Below are positions 1 through 9,149 of a stretch of 64,000 bases of DNA, piece by piece (position 1 is the stretch's first letter; every line of letters begins with the position of its first letter). The notes beneath the pieces were generated by a model. The model was not told the origin of the DNA, made no database searches, and saw only the letters and a list, made by a program, of their open reading frames with translations. The position numbers and the translations under genes are program-made. The stretch spans positions 1 through 64,000 of the forward strand of contig CAWICW010000032.1 in NCBI GenBank assembly GCA_963834685.1, given 5' to 3'. The stretch is from Palsa-504 sp963834685. GTDB lineage: Bacteria > Actinomycetota > Actinomycetes > Streptosporangiales > Streptosporangiaceae.

Positions 1-1460
1 ACCGAGGTGATCAGCTCCTCCAGCCGGTCGCGAAGCCGGGAACCCGACAGCCCGGCCAGCCGGGACAGCGGCAGGCTGATCAGGGCCCGCACCGTGTGGC
101 GCCGGTTGAGCGCGGAGTCCGGGTTCTGGAACACGATCTGCAGCGCACGCAGGGTAGCCCGCGGCCGCCGCCGCGCATCGGGGCTGAGCGGGGTGCCGTC
201 CAAGGTCACCACCGAACCCTGGTCCGGCGCGGTGAGCCCGAGCAGGACGCGGGCCAGCGTGGTCTTGCCGCTGCCCGACTCGCCGACCAGCCCCAGCGTC
301 TCGCCGCGCTGGATGGACAGGTCCACCCCGGCCAGCGCCTTCACGTCGCCCCCGAACGTCTTGGACAGCTCCTCGATGACCACCAAGCGGCCGCCGGCCC
401 CCTCAGAACCACCGCCGCCCGACGCCGGGATCGAGGCGGGCGTGGTCCGGGGCAGGTCCGGGGCCTTCTCGTGGAAGTAGCACCGCGAGGTCCGCACGTC
501 GCTGACCCGGAAGAACGGCGGCTCCGCCGCCCGGCACTTGTCCTGCGCCAGCGCGCACCGCGGGGCGAACACGCAGCCGGTCACGTCGTGCCCGGGGGCG
601 GGCAGGAAGCCGGGGATGGTGTCGAGCCGGTCGCTGTCCTTGCGCTGCCCGCGCCGCGGGATGCAGCGCAGCAGCCCGACGGTGTACGGGTGCCGCGGGT
701 TGTCGAACACCTCCCGGGCCGGCCCCTGCTCGACCAGTTCGCCCGCGTAGAGAACCCCGACCCGGTCGCACATCTTGGCGATCACGGCCAGGTTGTGGCT
801 GATGAACAGCACGGAAGTCGAGAACTCCGCTCGGAGCGTAGCCACCAGGTCCAGCACCTCGGCCTCGACGGTCGCGTCCAGCGCGGTGGTCGGCTCGTCC
901 AGGATGAGCAGGGAGGGCGAGACGGCCAGCGCCATCGCGATGATCGCCCGCTGCGCCATCCCGCCGGACAGCTCGAACGGGTACCGCCGCATGACCCGTT
1001 CCGGGTCGGAGATCTGCACCTTGCGCAGCATGTTCTCGGCCGAGGACACCGCGTCGTGGGACGACTGGCCGGCGATCTCGAACACCTCGGCGATCTGCTT
1101 GCCGACCCGTATCGACGGGTTCAGCGCCCGCCCGGGCTCCTGGTACACCATCGAGACGGTGCGGGCCCGCAGGTCCCGCAGCGCCCCCTGGCCCATCGAC
1201 AGCGGGTCCAGCCCGTTGATGCTGATCGTCCCGCCGCTGACCCGGCCGTTGCTGGGCAGGTACCGGACCAGGGCCAGCGCGGCCGTCGACTTGCCCGACC
1301 CGGACTCGCCGACCAGCCCGTAGGACTCGCCCCGCGCGATGCCGAACGACACGTCCCGCAGCGCGAGCCGGTCCTGCCCCCGCACCCGGTAGGTCACGTC
1401 CATATGCGACACCGACAACGCCAGCGAAGCCGGAGCCTCAACCGAGGTATCAGAGCTCAT
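1..1460 (-). CDS. Dipeptide/oligopeptide-type ABC transporter, fused double ATP-binding protein (3' end outside window)
   Basis: Cytoplasmic ATPase that powers uptake of peptides, nickel or related solutes through the two permeases encoded just upstream. The start ATG at 1460 overlaps the permease stop codon as ATGA, so it is translationally coupled. The first ATPase domain has Walker A GESGSGKST, signature LSGGMAQR and Walker B LLILDEPTTALD. It is followed by the cysteine-containing oligopeptide-type tail (CVFAPRCALAQDKC). A second Walker A (GESGSGKTT) then starts another ATPase domain, so DppD- and DppF-like halves are fused in one chain. The reading frame is still open at the left edge, so the second domain is incomplete here. 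The substrate is unknown; no binding protein is seen in the window. Confidence 0.9.
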   Translation of the reverse strand, partial: MSSDTSVEAPASLALSVSHMDVTYRVRGQDRLALRDVSFGIARGESYGLVGESGSGKSTAALALVRYLPSNGRVSGGTISINGLDPLSMGQGALRDLRARTVSMVYQEPGRALNPSIRVGKQIAEVFEIAGQSSHDAVSSAENMLRKVQISDPERVMRRYPFELSGGMAQRAIIAMALAVSPSLLILDEPTTALDATVEAEVLDLVATLRAEFSTSVLFISHNLAVIAKMCDRVGVLYAGELVEQGPAREVFDNPRHPYTVGLLRCIPRRGQRKDSDRLDTIPGFLPAPGHDVTGCVFAPRCALAQDKCRAAEPPFFRVSDVRTSRCYFHEKAPDLPRTTPASIPASGGGGSEGAGGRLVVIEELSKTFGGDVKALAGVDLSIQRGETLGLVGESGSGKTTLARVLLGLTAPDQGSVVTLDGTPLSPDARRRPRATLRALQIVFQNPDSALNRRHTVRALISLPLSRLAGLSGSRLRDRLEELITS

Positions 1461-2371
1461 GAGGCGAGCACCTGCTCAATCGAGTCCGTGATCAGGTTGA
1501 CCGCGATCACCAGCGAGGCGATGGCCATCGCGGGGAACAGGACCTGCCACCAGTAGCCCGCGGTCAGGTTGACGTAGTTGGCCGCGATGTCCGCGCCCCA
1601 GTCCGGGGTGGGCGGCTGCACGCCGAAGCCCAGGAACGACAGCGTGGCCACGGTGAACACCGCGTAGCCCAGCCGGACGGTGAACTCGACCAGGATGGCG
1701 GGCATGACGTTGGGCAGGACCTCGCCGAACATGATCCGGGCCGGGTTCTCGCCCAGCAGCCGGGCCGCGGACAGGTAGTCCAGGTGCCGTTCGGCCAGCA
1801 CCGCCGCCCGGACCGTGCGCGCGATCAGCGGCGTGAACACCAAGCCGATGATGATGATCAGGGACGTCGTGGACGCGCCCACCGCGACCAGGAACAAGAA
1901 GGCGACGATGAAGCTCGGCAGGGCCAGCACCGCCTCCACGAGCCGCGAGGAAAGCAGGTCGAAGCCGCCGCCGAAGTAGCCCATGGCCAGCCCGAGGGCG
2001 GTGCCCAGGACGGTGCCCAGGATGGTGGCCAGCGGGGCGATGATCAAGATGTCCCGGGCGCCGACGATGATCCGGGACAGCACGTCCCGGCCGAGCGGGT
2101 CGGTGCCGAACCAGTGCGCCCCGGACGGCGCGGCGTTGGCCGACAGCAGTTGCTGCGCCAGCGGGTTGTAGGGCGCGATCGCGTGCCCGAAGATGGCGCA
2201 CACGATCCAGAACACGATGATGGCCGCGCCCACCAGGAACGTCGGCCTGCGCAGCAGCAGCCGCCACGGGGCCGGCGTGCCCCGGGCCGCCACCGCGACC
2301 GCGACCGCGGAGGTCGGCCCGAGCGTCGTGCCGGACGGCTCCAGCGGATCGGCCGCCGCGAGGTCAGTCAT
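1457..2371 (-). CDS. ABC transporter permease, DppC/OppC type
   Basis: Integral membrane subunit, 304 aa, the usual size for DppC/OppC. It has a cytoplasmic N-terminus of about 35 residues, a first membrane helix near residues 45-65 (the OppC N-terminal segment), then the GTDPLGRDVLSR motif typical of the family and five further hydrophobic segments. The EAA-like loop lies around ARLLGENPARIMFGEVLPN. It overlaps the upstream permease gene by 8 bp and the downstream ATPase gene by 4 bp, which shows a tight operon. It would pair with the DppB-like permease to form the channel. The family assignment is firm; the transported solute cannot be told from sequence. Confidence 0.92.
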   Translation of the reverse strand: MTDLAAADPLEPSGTTLGPTSAVAVAVAARGTPAPWRLLLRRPTFLVGAAIIVFWIVCAIFGHAIAPYNPLAQQLLSANAAPSGAHWFGTDPLGRDVLSRIIVGARDILIIAPLATILGTVLGTALGLAMGYFGGGFDLLSSRLVEAVLALPSFIVAFLFLVAVGASTTSLIIIIGLVFTPLIARTVRAAVLAERHLDYLSAARLLGENPARIMFGEVLPNVMPAILVEFTVRLGYAVFTVATLSFLGFGVQPPTPDWGADIAANYVNLTAGYWWQVLFPAMAIASLVIAVNLITDSIEQVLAS

Positions 2372-3320
2372 TGTCGGCCCCGACCCTCAGCCGCGGGTTG
2401 AGCGCGATCAGCAGCAGGTCCGCGATCAGCGTGGCCACCACGTAGACCACGCCGATGACCAGGATCCCCGCCTCCAGCATCGGGAAGTCCTTGGCCTGGG
2501 CGGCCTTGAAGATCAGGCTCCCGATCCCCTGATAGTTGAACAGCGTCTCCACCACGACCAGCCCGCCGATCAGGTACCCGGTCTGGGTCGCGATGACCGT
2601 GATGGTGGGCAGCAGCGAGTTCCGCAGGACGTGCCGGCGGATCACCGTCGCCTGCGGCAGTCCCTTCAGGATCGCGGTGCGCGTGTAGTCCGAGTTCAGC
2701 GCCTCGATGGTCCCCGCCCTGGCCATACGGGCAATGTACCCGAATAGGATAAAGACGAGTGGTATAGCCGGCAATATCAGGTGCCGGAACTGGCTCTCCG
2801 GGCTCGCGCCCGCCCCGGCCGCGGCCGTGACCGGCAGCACCTTCAGCACGACGCCGAACACCACGATGAGCACGATCCCGGATACGAACTCGGGCACGGT
2901 GGTCAGCGAGAGCCCGGTCACCGAGATGATCCGGTCCGCCGCCCGGCCGCTGTAAAGCGCGGCGACCACCCCGCCGATGATGCCCAGCGGCACCACGATG
3001 ACGAACGCCAGCGCCGCCAGCTTGAGCGAGTTGATCAGCGCGGCCCGGACGAAGGGCTCGACCGCCGACTGGTAGGTGTAGGACTTGCCCAGGTTGCCGT
3101 GCAGCAGCCCGCCAATCCAGCCCAGGTACTGGGTGAGCAGCGGCCGGTCTACCCCGAGCTGGTGGTCGAGGGCCTGCACGGCGCTTTGCGACGCCAGATT
3201 GCCCAGGATGGCGCGCCCGGGATCACTAGGGAGAACCTGCCCGGCGAAGAATACGATCAAGCTGAGGATGAACAGCGTCAGCACCATCAGCCCGAGGCGC
3301 TTCAAAAGGAACGTTGCCAT
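2364..3320 (-). CDS. ABC transporter permease, DppB/OppB type
   Basis: Integral membrane subunit of 318 aa, first gene visible in the leftward transporter operon. It begins with the characteristic N-terminal helix (FLLKRLGLMVLTLFILSLIV) and has a periplasmic segment with PGRAILGNLASQ and then five more membrane spans. The EAA-type loop is near residues 205-225 (RAGTIEALNSDYTRTA), which contacts the ATPase. The operon as seen is dppB-dppC-dppDF without a dppA-like binding protein, so that subunit is encoded elsewhere or upstream of the enolase fragment it has been lost. A reverse-strand promoter would lie within 3321-3482. Confidence 0.92.
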   Translation of the reverse strand: MATFLLKRLGLMVLTLFILSLIVFFAGQVLPSDPGRAILGNLASQSAVQALDHQLGVDRPLLTQYLGWIGGLLHGNLGKSYTYQSAVEPFVRAALINSLKLAALAFVIVVPLGIIGGVVAALYSGRAADRIISVTGLSLTTVPEFVSGIVLIVVFGVVLKVLPVTAAAGAGASPESQFRHLILPAIPLVFILFGYIARMARAGTIEALNSDYTRTAILKGLPQATVIRRHVLRNSLLPTITVIATQTGYLIGGLVVVETLFNYQGIGSLIFKAAQAKDFPMLEAGILVIGVVYVVATLIADLLLIALNPRLRVGADND

Positions 3321-3482
3321 TGCTGGCCTCCTCGATGCCAGGCCGCTCGCGCGGAACGTTCCAGAGCAGCCGAGCCTAGCTCAGTTATAGATTGGTGAGC
3401 AATCAATGACGATCATGCTCAACGGAAGTGACCTGACTGTTACGGGCCAACCCGTTCTTCACCCTCGCGTGAAAGCTGCGTC

Positions 3483-3798
3483 TTGAAAATTGGCGCCATC
3501 CGGCTCGACCGGATGCGGCTGCCGCTGGACCCCCCCGTTCTACGCGGCCTGGGACCCGGTCCCGCGCCGCTACTTCGACGCCACCCTGGTCACGGTGGAA
3601 ACCGACGAGGGTGTGACCGGATACGGCTCGGGCGACACCATGGACGGCTTCGAGCCGTTCGAGCCGCTGTTCACCGGGCGGGACCCGCTGGCCATCGCCG
3701 ACCACGTCCGGACCATCGAGTCGATCGGCTTGCAGGCCGGCCGCTACTGGCCGCTGGAGGCCGCGCTGTGGGACATCTTCGGCGTCCGCGGTACCTGA
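3483..3798 (+). pseudogene. Remnant of a mandelate racemase/muconate lactonizing enzyme-family (enolase superfamily) gene
   Basis: The N-terminal capping domain of an enolase-superfamily enzyme is recognisable but split over two frames. The TTG at 3483 gives KIGAIRLDRMRLPLDPP. At the C-run near 3530-3537 the frame shifts by one, and the other frame continues FYAAWDPVPRRYFDATLVTV, then TDEGVTGYGSGDTM and finally ALWDIFG before a stop at 3798. Intact members are about 370 aa and continue from this point into the metal-binding barrel (usually with a PVWRLLGG-like segment), which is absent. About 100 of 370 residues remain. It is a frameshifted, 3'-truncated fossil rather than a working enzyme. 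Confidence 0.72.
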
Positions 3799-3834
3799 CC
3801 CGCCCGTCTCCCATCCGCCAACTCGCACCGACCC

Positions 3835-4425
3835 TCACGGGGCCGTCTGCCTCAGGTCGTCGAGGCGAGTGAGGGCGCATTCAAGCGCCTCGGTGAGCCG
3901 CTTGCGGTGACCGGTAGCCAGCAGGTCAAGCACCAGGCCGGTGAACGTCGCCTTTACCAGCGACGCCTCGCGTTCGGCGTCCTCGGGCTTGATGCCGTCA
4001 GCGATCAGGCCGTCGGCGATGTCCTTGCGCCAAAACGAGATCTGCTCCGCACGCACATCACCGGGCAGACCGCTGACCGTGGCGTCCAGCGTGGCGGCTT
4101 CGAGACCCAGGCGCACCAGCGCCAAGTGCTCCGGGCTGCGGTTGATCCACCGCCACCAGCGCCGCTGCAGCTCCGCCGTGGAGAGGTGCGGTACCTGCCG
4201 CCGCCACCGCCCTTCGACTCCCCGCTGAATCTCAGCGGCCCGCCGCAATGCGGCGACCACCAGTTCGTCCTTGCTGCCGAAGTGATGCACCAGCGCGTTG
4301 ACCGACACACCCAGCGCGCGGGCAACTGGCCGCAGTGACACTCCGGCGACGCCGTTCCGGCCGAGGTAGCCGACCACCTCGTCCAGCAGCTCGATCCGTC
4401 GTTCGAGGTCAGGATGGCGTCCCAT
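3835..4425 (-). CDS. TetR-family transcriptional regulator
   Basis: A 196-aa one-component repressor. The N-terminal helix-turn-helix (about residues 10-55) contains GVAGVSLRPVARALGVSVNALVHHFGSKDELVVAALRR, the standard TetR DNA-binding fold (quoted here in part as its core GVSVNALVHHFGSKDEL). The C-terminal 130 residues are helical and would bind an unknown ligand. It lies 13 bp downstream of, and in the same direction as, the dimethylglycine-dehydrogenase-like gene, so the two may be cotranscribed and it may control the divergent methyl-catabolism promoter at 6869-6937. That regulatory target is inference. Confidence 0.9.
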   Translation of the reverse strand: MGRHPDLERRIELLDEVVGYLGRNGVAGVSLRPVARALGVSVNALVHHFGSKDELVVAALRRAAEIQRGVEGRWRRQVPHLSTAELQRRWWRWINRSPEHLALVRLGLEAATLDATVSGLPGDVRAEQISFWRKDIADGLIADGIKPEDAEREASLVKATFTGLVLDLLATGHRKRLTEALECALTRLDDLRQTAP

Positions 4426-4438
4426 CAGAGTCGTCCCG

Positions 4439-6868
4439 TCAGGCGCGCATGCGCTGGCCCGCCGGGTCGAGCACCGGTTCGGGGAGCAATCTCGCCGGAC
4501 GGCGCTGGCCGATGATCTCCACCTCGAACATCGCGCCGGGCACCGCGAACTCGCTCGGCACGTAGCCGAACGCTAGCGAGCGGCGGCTGTAATGCGCATA
4601 CGCGCCGGACGTCACCCAGCCCACCACCGCCCCGTCGTGCCAGATCGGCTCGTCGCCCACGACGTCGGCCGGTTCGGCCGGATCGGGGGTGATCTCGAAG
4701 TAGCCGAGCGTCCGGGCCGGGCCGCGCGCCATCTCCGCCTCCACCGCGGCACGGCCGATGAAGTCGTGATCGAGCTTGAGCGATCGGTGCATCCGCGCCT
4801 GCACCGGCGTGTAGATCGGACGGTACTCGCGCGCCCACGTGCCGAACATCTTCTCCATGCGCAGCGACATCAACGCCCGGAACCCGAACAGGCCGATGCC
4901 GAATGGCTGCCCGGCCTGCCACAGCAGATCGAACAATGCTCGCTGGTACTCCGGTGCGACCCAGATCTCGTAGCCGAGATCCCCGGTGTAGGTCATCCGG
5001 CCGACGTAGGCGGGGATCATCCCGACGTCGATCCGGCGGAACGTCATGAACGGGTAGTCCTCGGTGGCCAAAGATGCGTCGGTGACTGATTGCAGCACGT
5101 CGCGGGCGTCCGGCCCGGCCAGCGAGAGGCCCACCAGGGACAAGGCCAGCACGTCGAACCGCACACCCTCGGCGAGGTGGCCAAGGAACCAGCGCGAATG
5201 ATGCGCTTCGGCGATCTGCGAGCCGAACAGGAAGAAATCGTCGGTACCGACCCGCGCCACGGAGAACTCCCCGACGATGTGACCGTCCGGATCCAGGGCG
5301 GCGGTGAGGTTGATCCGGCCGGGTCGCGGCAGCCGGTTGGTGAACAGCCGCTGCAGCCAGTCGGCGCTGCCGGCGCCGGTCACGCGGTACTTGGCGAAGT
5401 TGGAGCACTCCGTGAGCCCGACGCGCTCGCGTACCGTGGTGCATTCGTCAGCGACGACCGGGAAGGCGTTGGAGCGGCGGAACGTCACGTCCTCGCGCGG
5501 CTCCTGCCCCGGCCGCTGGAACCACAGCGGATGCTCGAGCCCGAAGCTCGCGCCCCAGACCGCGTTGTGGGCGGTGAGCCGGTCGTAGACGGGCGTGGTA
5601 TGCAGCGGCCGGCCGGCCGGGAGCTCCTCGTTGGGGAAGGTGATACGGAACCGGCGGCTGTAGTTCTCGCGCACCTTGGCGTTGGTGTAGGCCAGGCTCG
5701 CCCAGGTGCCGAAGCGGGCCACGTCCATGGCCCAGATGTCTTCACCCGGATCGCCGTCGACCATCCAGCGCGCGAGGGTGAGGCCAACACCGCCGCCCTG
5801 CGAAAAGCCGGCCATCACCGCGCAGGCCATCCAGCAGTTGCGCACGCCGGGCACCGGCCCGACCAGCGGATTGCCGTCCGGCGCGAAGGTGAACGGCCCG
5901 TTGATCACCTTCTTGATCCCTACCTCAGCCAGCGCCGGATAATGCTTGAACGCGATCTCCAGCGACGGGGCGATCCGGTCGAGATCGGGGGCCAGCAGCT
6001 GCTGGTCGAAGGTCCACGGCGTCTCGCGGGGCGACCAGGGCACGCACGCCTGCTCGTAGGTGCCGAGCAGCATCCCGCCGCCCTCCTGGCGGATGTAGAG
6101 CTCACCGTCGAAGTCCATGCCCATCGGCAGCTCGTGTCCGGTGGCCGCGTTGTACTCGGCCACCTCAGCCATGTCCTCGGTGATCAGGTACATGTGCTCC
6201 ATCGCGAGCACGGGCAGTTCCAGGCCGATCATCCGGCCCACCTCACGGGCCCACAGCCCGCCGGCGTTGACGATGTGCTCGGCGTGGATCTCCCCGGCGT
6301 CGGTGATGACGTCCCACGTGCCGTCCGGGCGCTGACGAAGGTCGCTCACCCAGGTGTGCTGGTAGATCTCGGCGCCGGCCTGCCGCGCGCAGCCGGCGTA
6401 GGCCCGGGTGACCCCGGTCGGGTCGACGTGGCCCTCGGCCCGGTCGAAGAGCGCACCGATGAAGTACTGCTCCTCCAGCAGCGGGAACATCCGCTTGGCC
6501 TCGGCCGCCGAGATGATCTCCATATCCATGCCGAGGTAGCGGCCGCGGGCCTGGGCCATCCGCAGCCAGTCCATCCGCTCCCGGTCGCCGGCCAGCGTCA
6601 GTCCGCCATTCATGTGGATGCCGCAGTCCTGGCCGGAGCGCTGCTCGATATCCCGGTACAGCCCGACGGTGTACTGCTGCAGCTTCGCTACATTGGGGTC
6701 ACCGTTGAGCGTGTGCATGCCGCCCGCAGCGTGCCAGGTCGAGCCGGCGGTGAGCTCCGTGCGCTCGACGAGCACGACATCGGTCCAGCCCAGCTCGGTC
6801 AGGTGGAACAGGACCGAGGCGCCCACCACGCCACCGCCGATGACGACCACCTGCGCGGAAGATTTCAT
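4439..6868 (-). CDS. FAD-dependent oxidoreductase with C-terminal GcvT-type folate domain (dimethylglycine/sarcosine dehydrogenase-like)
   Basis: 809 aa from the ATG at 6868; the frame extends further upstream but the Rossmann motif VVVIGGGVVGASVLFHL begins five residues after this ATG, which fixes the start. The N-terminal half is a D-amino-acid-oxidase-fold FAD domain with the STWHAAGG segment seen in dimethylglycine and sarcosine dehydrogenases, where the His can carry the flavin. The C-terminal half (from about residue 430) is a GcvT-like tetrahydrofolate-binding region that captures the released methyl as methylene-THF. The predicted reaction is oxidative demethylation of dimethylglycine, sarcosine or a related N-methyl compound. 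The divergent methyltransferase gene supports a betaine route. The exact substrate is not settled. Confidence 0.88.
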   Translation of the reverse strand: MKSSAQVVVIGGGVVGASVLFHLTELGWTDVVLVERTELTAGSTWHAAGGMHTLNGDPNVAKLQQYTVGLYRDIEQRSGQDCGIHMNGGLTLAGDRERMDWLRMAQARGRYLGMDMEIISAAEAKRMFPLLEEQYFIGALFDRAEGHVDPTGVTRAYAGCARQAGAEIYQHTWVSDLRQRPDGTWDVITDAGEIHAEHIVNAGGLWAREVGRMIGLELPVLAMEHMYLITEDMAEVAEYNAATGHELPMGMDFDGELYIRQEGGGMLLGTYEQACVPWSPRETPWTFDQQLLAPDLDRIAPSLEIAFKHYPALAEVGIKKVINGPFTFAPDGNPLVGPVPGVRNCWMACAVMAGFSQGGGVGLTLARWMVDGDPGEDIWAMDVARFGTWASLAYTNAKVRENYSRRFRITFPNEELPAGRPLHTTPVYDRLTAHNAVWGASFGLEHPLWFQRPGQEPREDVTFRRSNAFPVVADECTTVRERVGLTECSNFAKYRVTGAGSADWLQRLFTNRLPRPGRINLTAALDPDGHIVGEFSVARVGTDDFFLFGSQIAEAHHSRWFLGHLAEGVRFDVLALSLVGLSLAGPDARDVLQSVTDASLATEDYPFMTFRRIDVGMIPAYVGRMTYTGDLGYEIWVAPEYQRALFDLLWQAGQPFGIGLFGFRALMSLRMEKMFGTWAREYRPIYTPVQARMHRSLKLDHDFIGRAAVEAEMARGPARTLGYFEITPDPAEPADVVGDEPIWHDGAVVGWVTSGAYAHYSRRSLAFGYVPSEFAVPGAMFEVEIIGQRRPARLLPEPVLDPAGQRMRA

Positions 6869-6901
6869 CGAGGCATCCCTGCGTCTAGATTTTCCCGGTA
6901 C

Positions 6902-6914
6902 AGTCGTTCCGACT
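6902..6914. promoter_or_regulatory. Palindrome in the divergent promoter region (candidate operator)
   Basis: AGTCG-TTC-CGACT is a perfect 5+5 inverted repeat with a 3-bp centre in the 69-bp gap between two divergent methyl-metabolism genes. It ends at an ACTATAGG sequence that could act as a -10 for the rightward gene. A regulator bound here could control both directions. The nearby TetR protein is the obvious candidate, but this is inference. Confidence 0.4.
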
Positions 6915-6937
6915 ATAGGACCTTGGAGGTGTCGCGC

Positions 6938-7972
6938 ATGGGTAGGCTTCTCGATCGGCTCGCCGCCGGACCGGTGATCTGCGCCGAGGGGTATTTGTTC
7001 GAGTTCGAGCGGCGCGGCTACCTGCAGGCCGGGGCGTTCGTCCCGGAGGTGGTGCTCGAGGAGCCCGACATGGTCGCCGGGCTGCACCGGGAATACGTGC
7101 ATGCCGGATCGGACGTGGTTGAGGCCTTCACCTACTACGCCCACCGCGAGAAGCTGGCGGTGATCGGCCGCGAGGGCGACCTCGAGCCGCTGAACCGGCA
7201 GGCGCTGCGCATCGCCAAGGAGGTCGGTGCCGAGCACGACTCCCTGGTGGCCGGCAACATCTGCAACACCAACGTCTACGACCCGGACGATCCCGCGACG
7301 CATAAGGTCGTCCGCGACATGTTCGCCGAGCAGGTCGGGTGGGCCGCCGAGGCTGGCGTCGACTTCGTGATCGCCGAGACCATCGACTATCCCGGCGAGG
7401 CATTGCTCGCGCTGGAAGCAATCAAGGCGCACGACCTCGATGCGGTAGTCACACTCACTATTCATCGCGAGCCCATCGTCCGGGGGGGCGCCCCGATCGG
7501 CCAGGCATGCCGTCGCCTGCAAGACGCCGGGGCCGATGTGGTCGGGCTGAACTGCATCCGCGGGCCCGCCACCATGGCGCCGCTACTCGGTGAAATCCGC
7601 GCCGCGTGCGACGGCTACATCGCCGCCTTGCCGGTGCCGTACCGCACGACAGCAGCCGAGCCGACGTTCCAATCACTCACCGACCAAGATTGCGACCTGA
7701 TCCCGGATGGGCGGCCATTCCCGACCGCGCTAGACCCGTTTCTAGCCAACCGCTACGAGATGGGCGCGTTCACTACGGCGGCGGCTGCGCTCGGAGTCAA
7801 CTACTTCGGCATCTGCTGCGGCTGCGCACCCCACCACGTCCGCGCGATGGCCGAGGCACTCGGCCGCACGCCGCCGGCGAGCCGGTTCAGCGCGGACATG
7901 AGCCGGCACGCCTACTATGGCACCAGCGAACGGATCAGCCGGCATTACCAGGAGTTCGCCAAAGAGCTCTAG
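6938..7972 (+). CDS. Homocysteine S-methyltransferase family protein (betaine-homocysteine methyltransferase-like)
   Basis: 344 aa. The ATG at 6938 follows a strong ribosome-binding site (TTGGAGGT, 6923-6930). The Zn-thiolate signature is present: GLNC near residue 210 and GICCGC near residue 292, giving the three metal cysteines of the pfam S-methyl_trans fold. Such enzymes transfer a methyl group from betaine, S-methylmethionine or similar donors to homocysteine. The divergent neighbour is a dimethylglycine-dehydrogenase-like enzyme, so betaine is the most economical donor: the product dimethylglycine would be the neighbour's substrate. HutI follows after 7 bp in the same direction, suggesting cotranscription. 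Confidence 0.85.
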   Translation: MGRLLDRLAAGPVICAEGYLFEFERRGYLQAGAFVPEVVLEEPDMVAGLHREYVHAGSDVVEAFTYYAHREKLAVIGREGDLEPLNRQALRIAKEVGAEHDSLVAGNICNTNVYDPDDPATHKVVRDMFAEQVGWAAEAGVDFVIAETIDYPGEALLALEAIKAHDLDAVVTLTIHREPIVRGGAPIGQACRRLQDAGADVVGLNCIRGPATMAPLLGEIRAACDGYIAALPVPYRTTAAEPTFQSLTDQDCDLIPDGRPFPTALDPFLANRYEMGAFTTAAAALGVNYFGICCGCAPHHVRAMAEALGRTPPASRFSADMSRHAYYGTSERISRHYQEFAKEL

Positions 7973-7979
7973 GACCGCC

Positions 7980-9149
7980 ATGCCACACAGCACGCTGATC
8001 ACCCGGATCGGTGAACTGGTCACCAACGAGGACGGCTGGACCGCGCGCACCGATGCGGCGCTGGTCATCCAGGACGGGACGGTGGCCTGGACCGGCCCGG
8101 CGAGCCAGGCACCGGCTGCCGATTCGGTGGTCGACGCGGCCGGGCGGGCGGTGCTGCCCGGGTTCGTCGACTCGCACGCCCACCTGGTCTTCGCGGGGGA
8201 GCGCAGCGCCGAGTTCGCGGCCCGGATGGCGGGCCGCTCCTACCAGGCGGGCGGGATCCTGACCACCGTGGCCGCCACCCGGGCCGCGTCCGACGACGCG
8301 CTGCGCGCCAACCTGCGCCGGCTGGCGGCCGAGCTGCTCCGCCAGGGCACGACCACGTTCGAGTGCAAGTCCGGCTACGGGCTCACCGTGGCCGACGAGG
8401 CGCGCTCGCTCGCGCTGGCCGCCGGGGTCACCGGTGAGGTCACCTACCTCGGCGCGCACGTCGTGCCGCCCGAGTTCGCCGGCGACGTGTCCGGCTACGT
8501 GGACCTGGTGTGCGGCGCGATGCTGGACGCGTGCGCCCCGCACGCCCGGTGGATCGACGTGTTCTGCGAGGACGGAGCGTTCGGCGCCGATCAGGCGGCC
8601 GCGGTGCTCGCCGCGGGCCGGGCCCGCGGCCTCGGCCCGCGCATCCACGCCAACCAGCTCGGGCCCGGACCGGGCATCCGGGTCGCGGCGCAGGCCGGCG
8701 CGGCCGCCGCCGACCACTGCACCTACACGACCGACGAAGACCTGGACACGATCGTGTCCGCCCCGCTGGTCGCCACGCTGCTGCCCGGAGCCGAGTTCGG
8801 TACCCGGCACCCCTACCCGGACGCCCGCCGGCTGCTGGACGCCGGCGCCACCGTGGCCCTGGCCACCGACTGCAATCCGGGTTCCTCGTTCACCTCGAGC
8901 ATGGCCTTCTGCATCGCGCTGGCCGTCCGCGACATGCGGATGACCACCCAGGAGGCGGTCTGGGCCGCCACCGCGGGCGGGGCCCGGGCCCTGCGCCGGA
9001 CCGATGTCGGGCACCTGCGCGCGGGCGCGCGGGCCGACCTGATCCTGCTCGACGCCCCGTCGCACGCCTACCTGGCCTACCGCCCCGGTGTCCCGCTCGT
9101 CGCCGCCGTCTGGCAATCCGGCCACCTGGCCGCGGGCTCGGTCTCCTAG
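7980..9149 (+). CDS. hutI: Imidazolonepropionase
   Basis: 389 aa amidohydrolase of histidine degradation, converting 4-imidazolone-5-propanoate to N-formimino-L-glutamate. The metal motif HxH occurs as DSHAHLVFAGERSAEF near residues 62-77, and later ligands lie in GAHVVPPEF, HANQLGPGPG and TDCNPGSSFTSSM, all typical of HutI. The ATG at 7980 is preferred over an upstream in-frame ATG at 7917 that lies inside the previous gene. It sits 7 bp after the methyltransferase gene and overlaps the convergent flavin-reductase gene by 4 bp. The other hut genes are not in the window, so its place in this cluster is unusual; the shared theme is one-carbon release. Confidence 0.92.
   Translation: MPHSTLITRIGELVTNEDGWTARTDAALVIQDGTVAWTGPASQAPAADSVVDAAGRAVLPGFVDSHAHLVFAGERSAEFAARMAGRSYQAGGILTTVAATRAASDDALRANLRRLAAELLRQGTTTFECKSGYGLTVADEARSLALAAGVTGEVTYLGAHVVPPEFAGDVSGYVDLVCGAMLDACAPHARWIDVFCEDGAFGADQAAAVLAAGRARGLGPRIHANQLGPGPGIRVAAQAGAAAADHCTYTTDEDLDTIVSAPLVATLLPGAEFGTRHPYPDARRLLDAGATVALATDCNPGSSFTSSMAFCIALAVRDMRMTTQEAVWAATAGGARALRRTDVGHLRAGARADLILLDAPSHAYLAYRPGVPLVAAVWQSGHLAAGSVS

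Noticed and set aside
96..1556. A 486-codon plus-strand open frame
   Set aside because: Antisense to the ABC ATPase, whose Walker and signature motifs are intact on the minus strand.
5090..7972. A 960-codon open frame on the plus strand
   Set aside because: Its first two thirds are antisense to the dimethylglycine-dehydrogenase-like gene and low-complexity (His/Arg/Pro rich); only the last 344 codons are a real gene (6938-7972).
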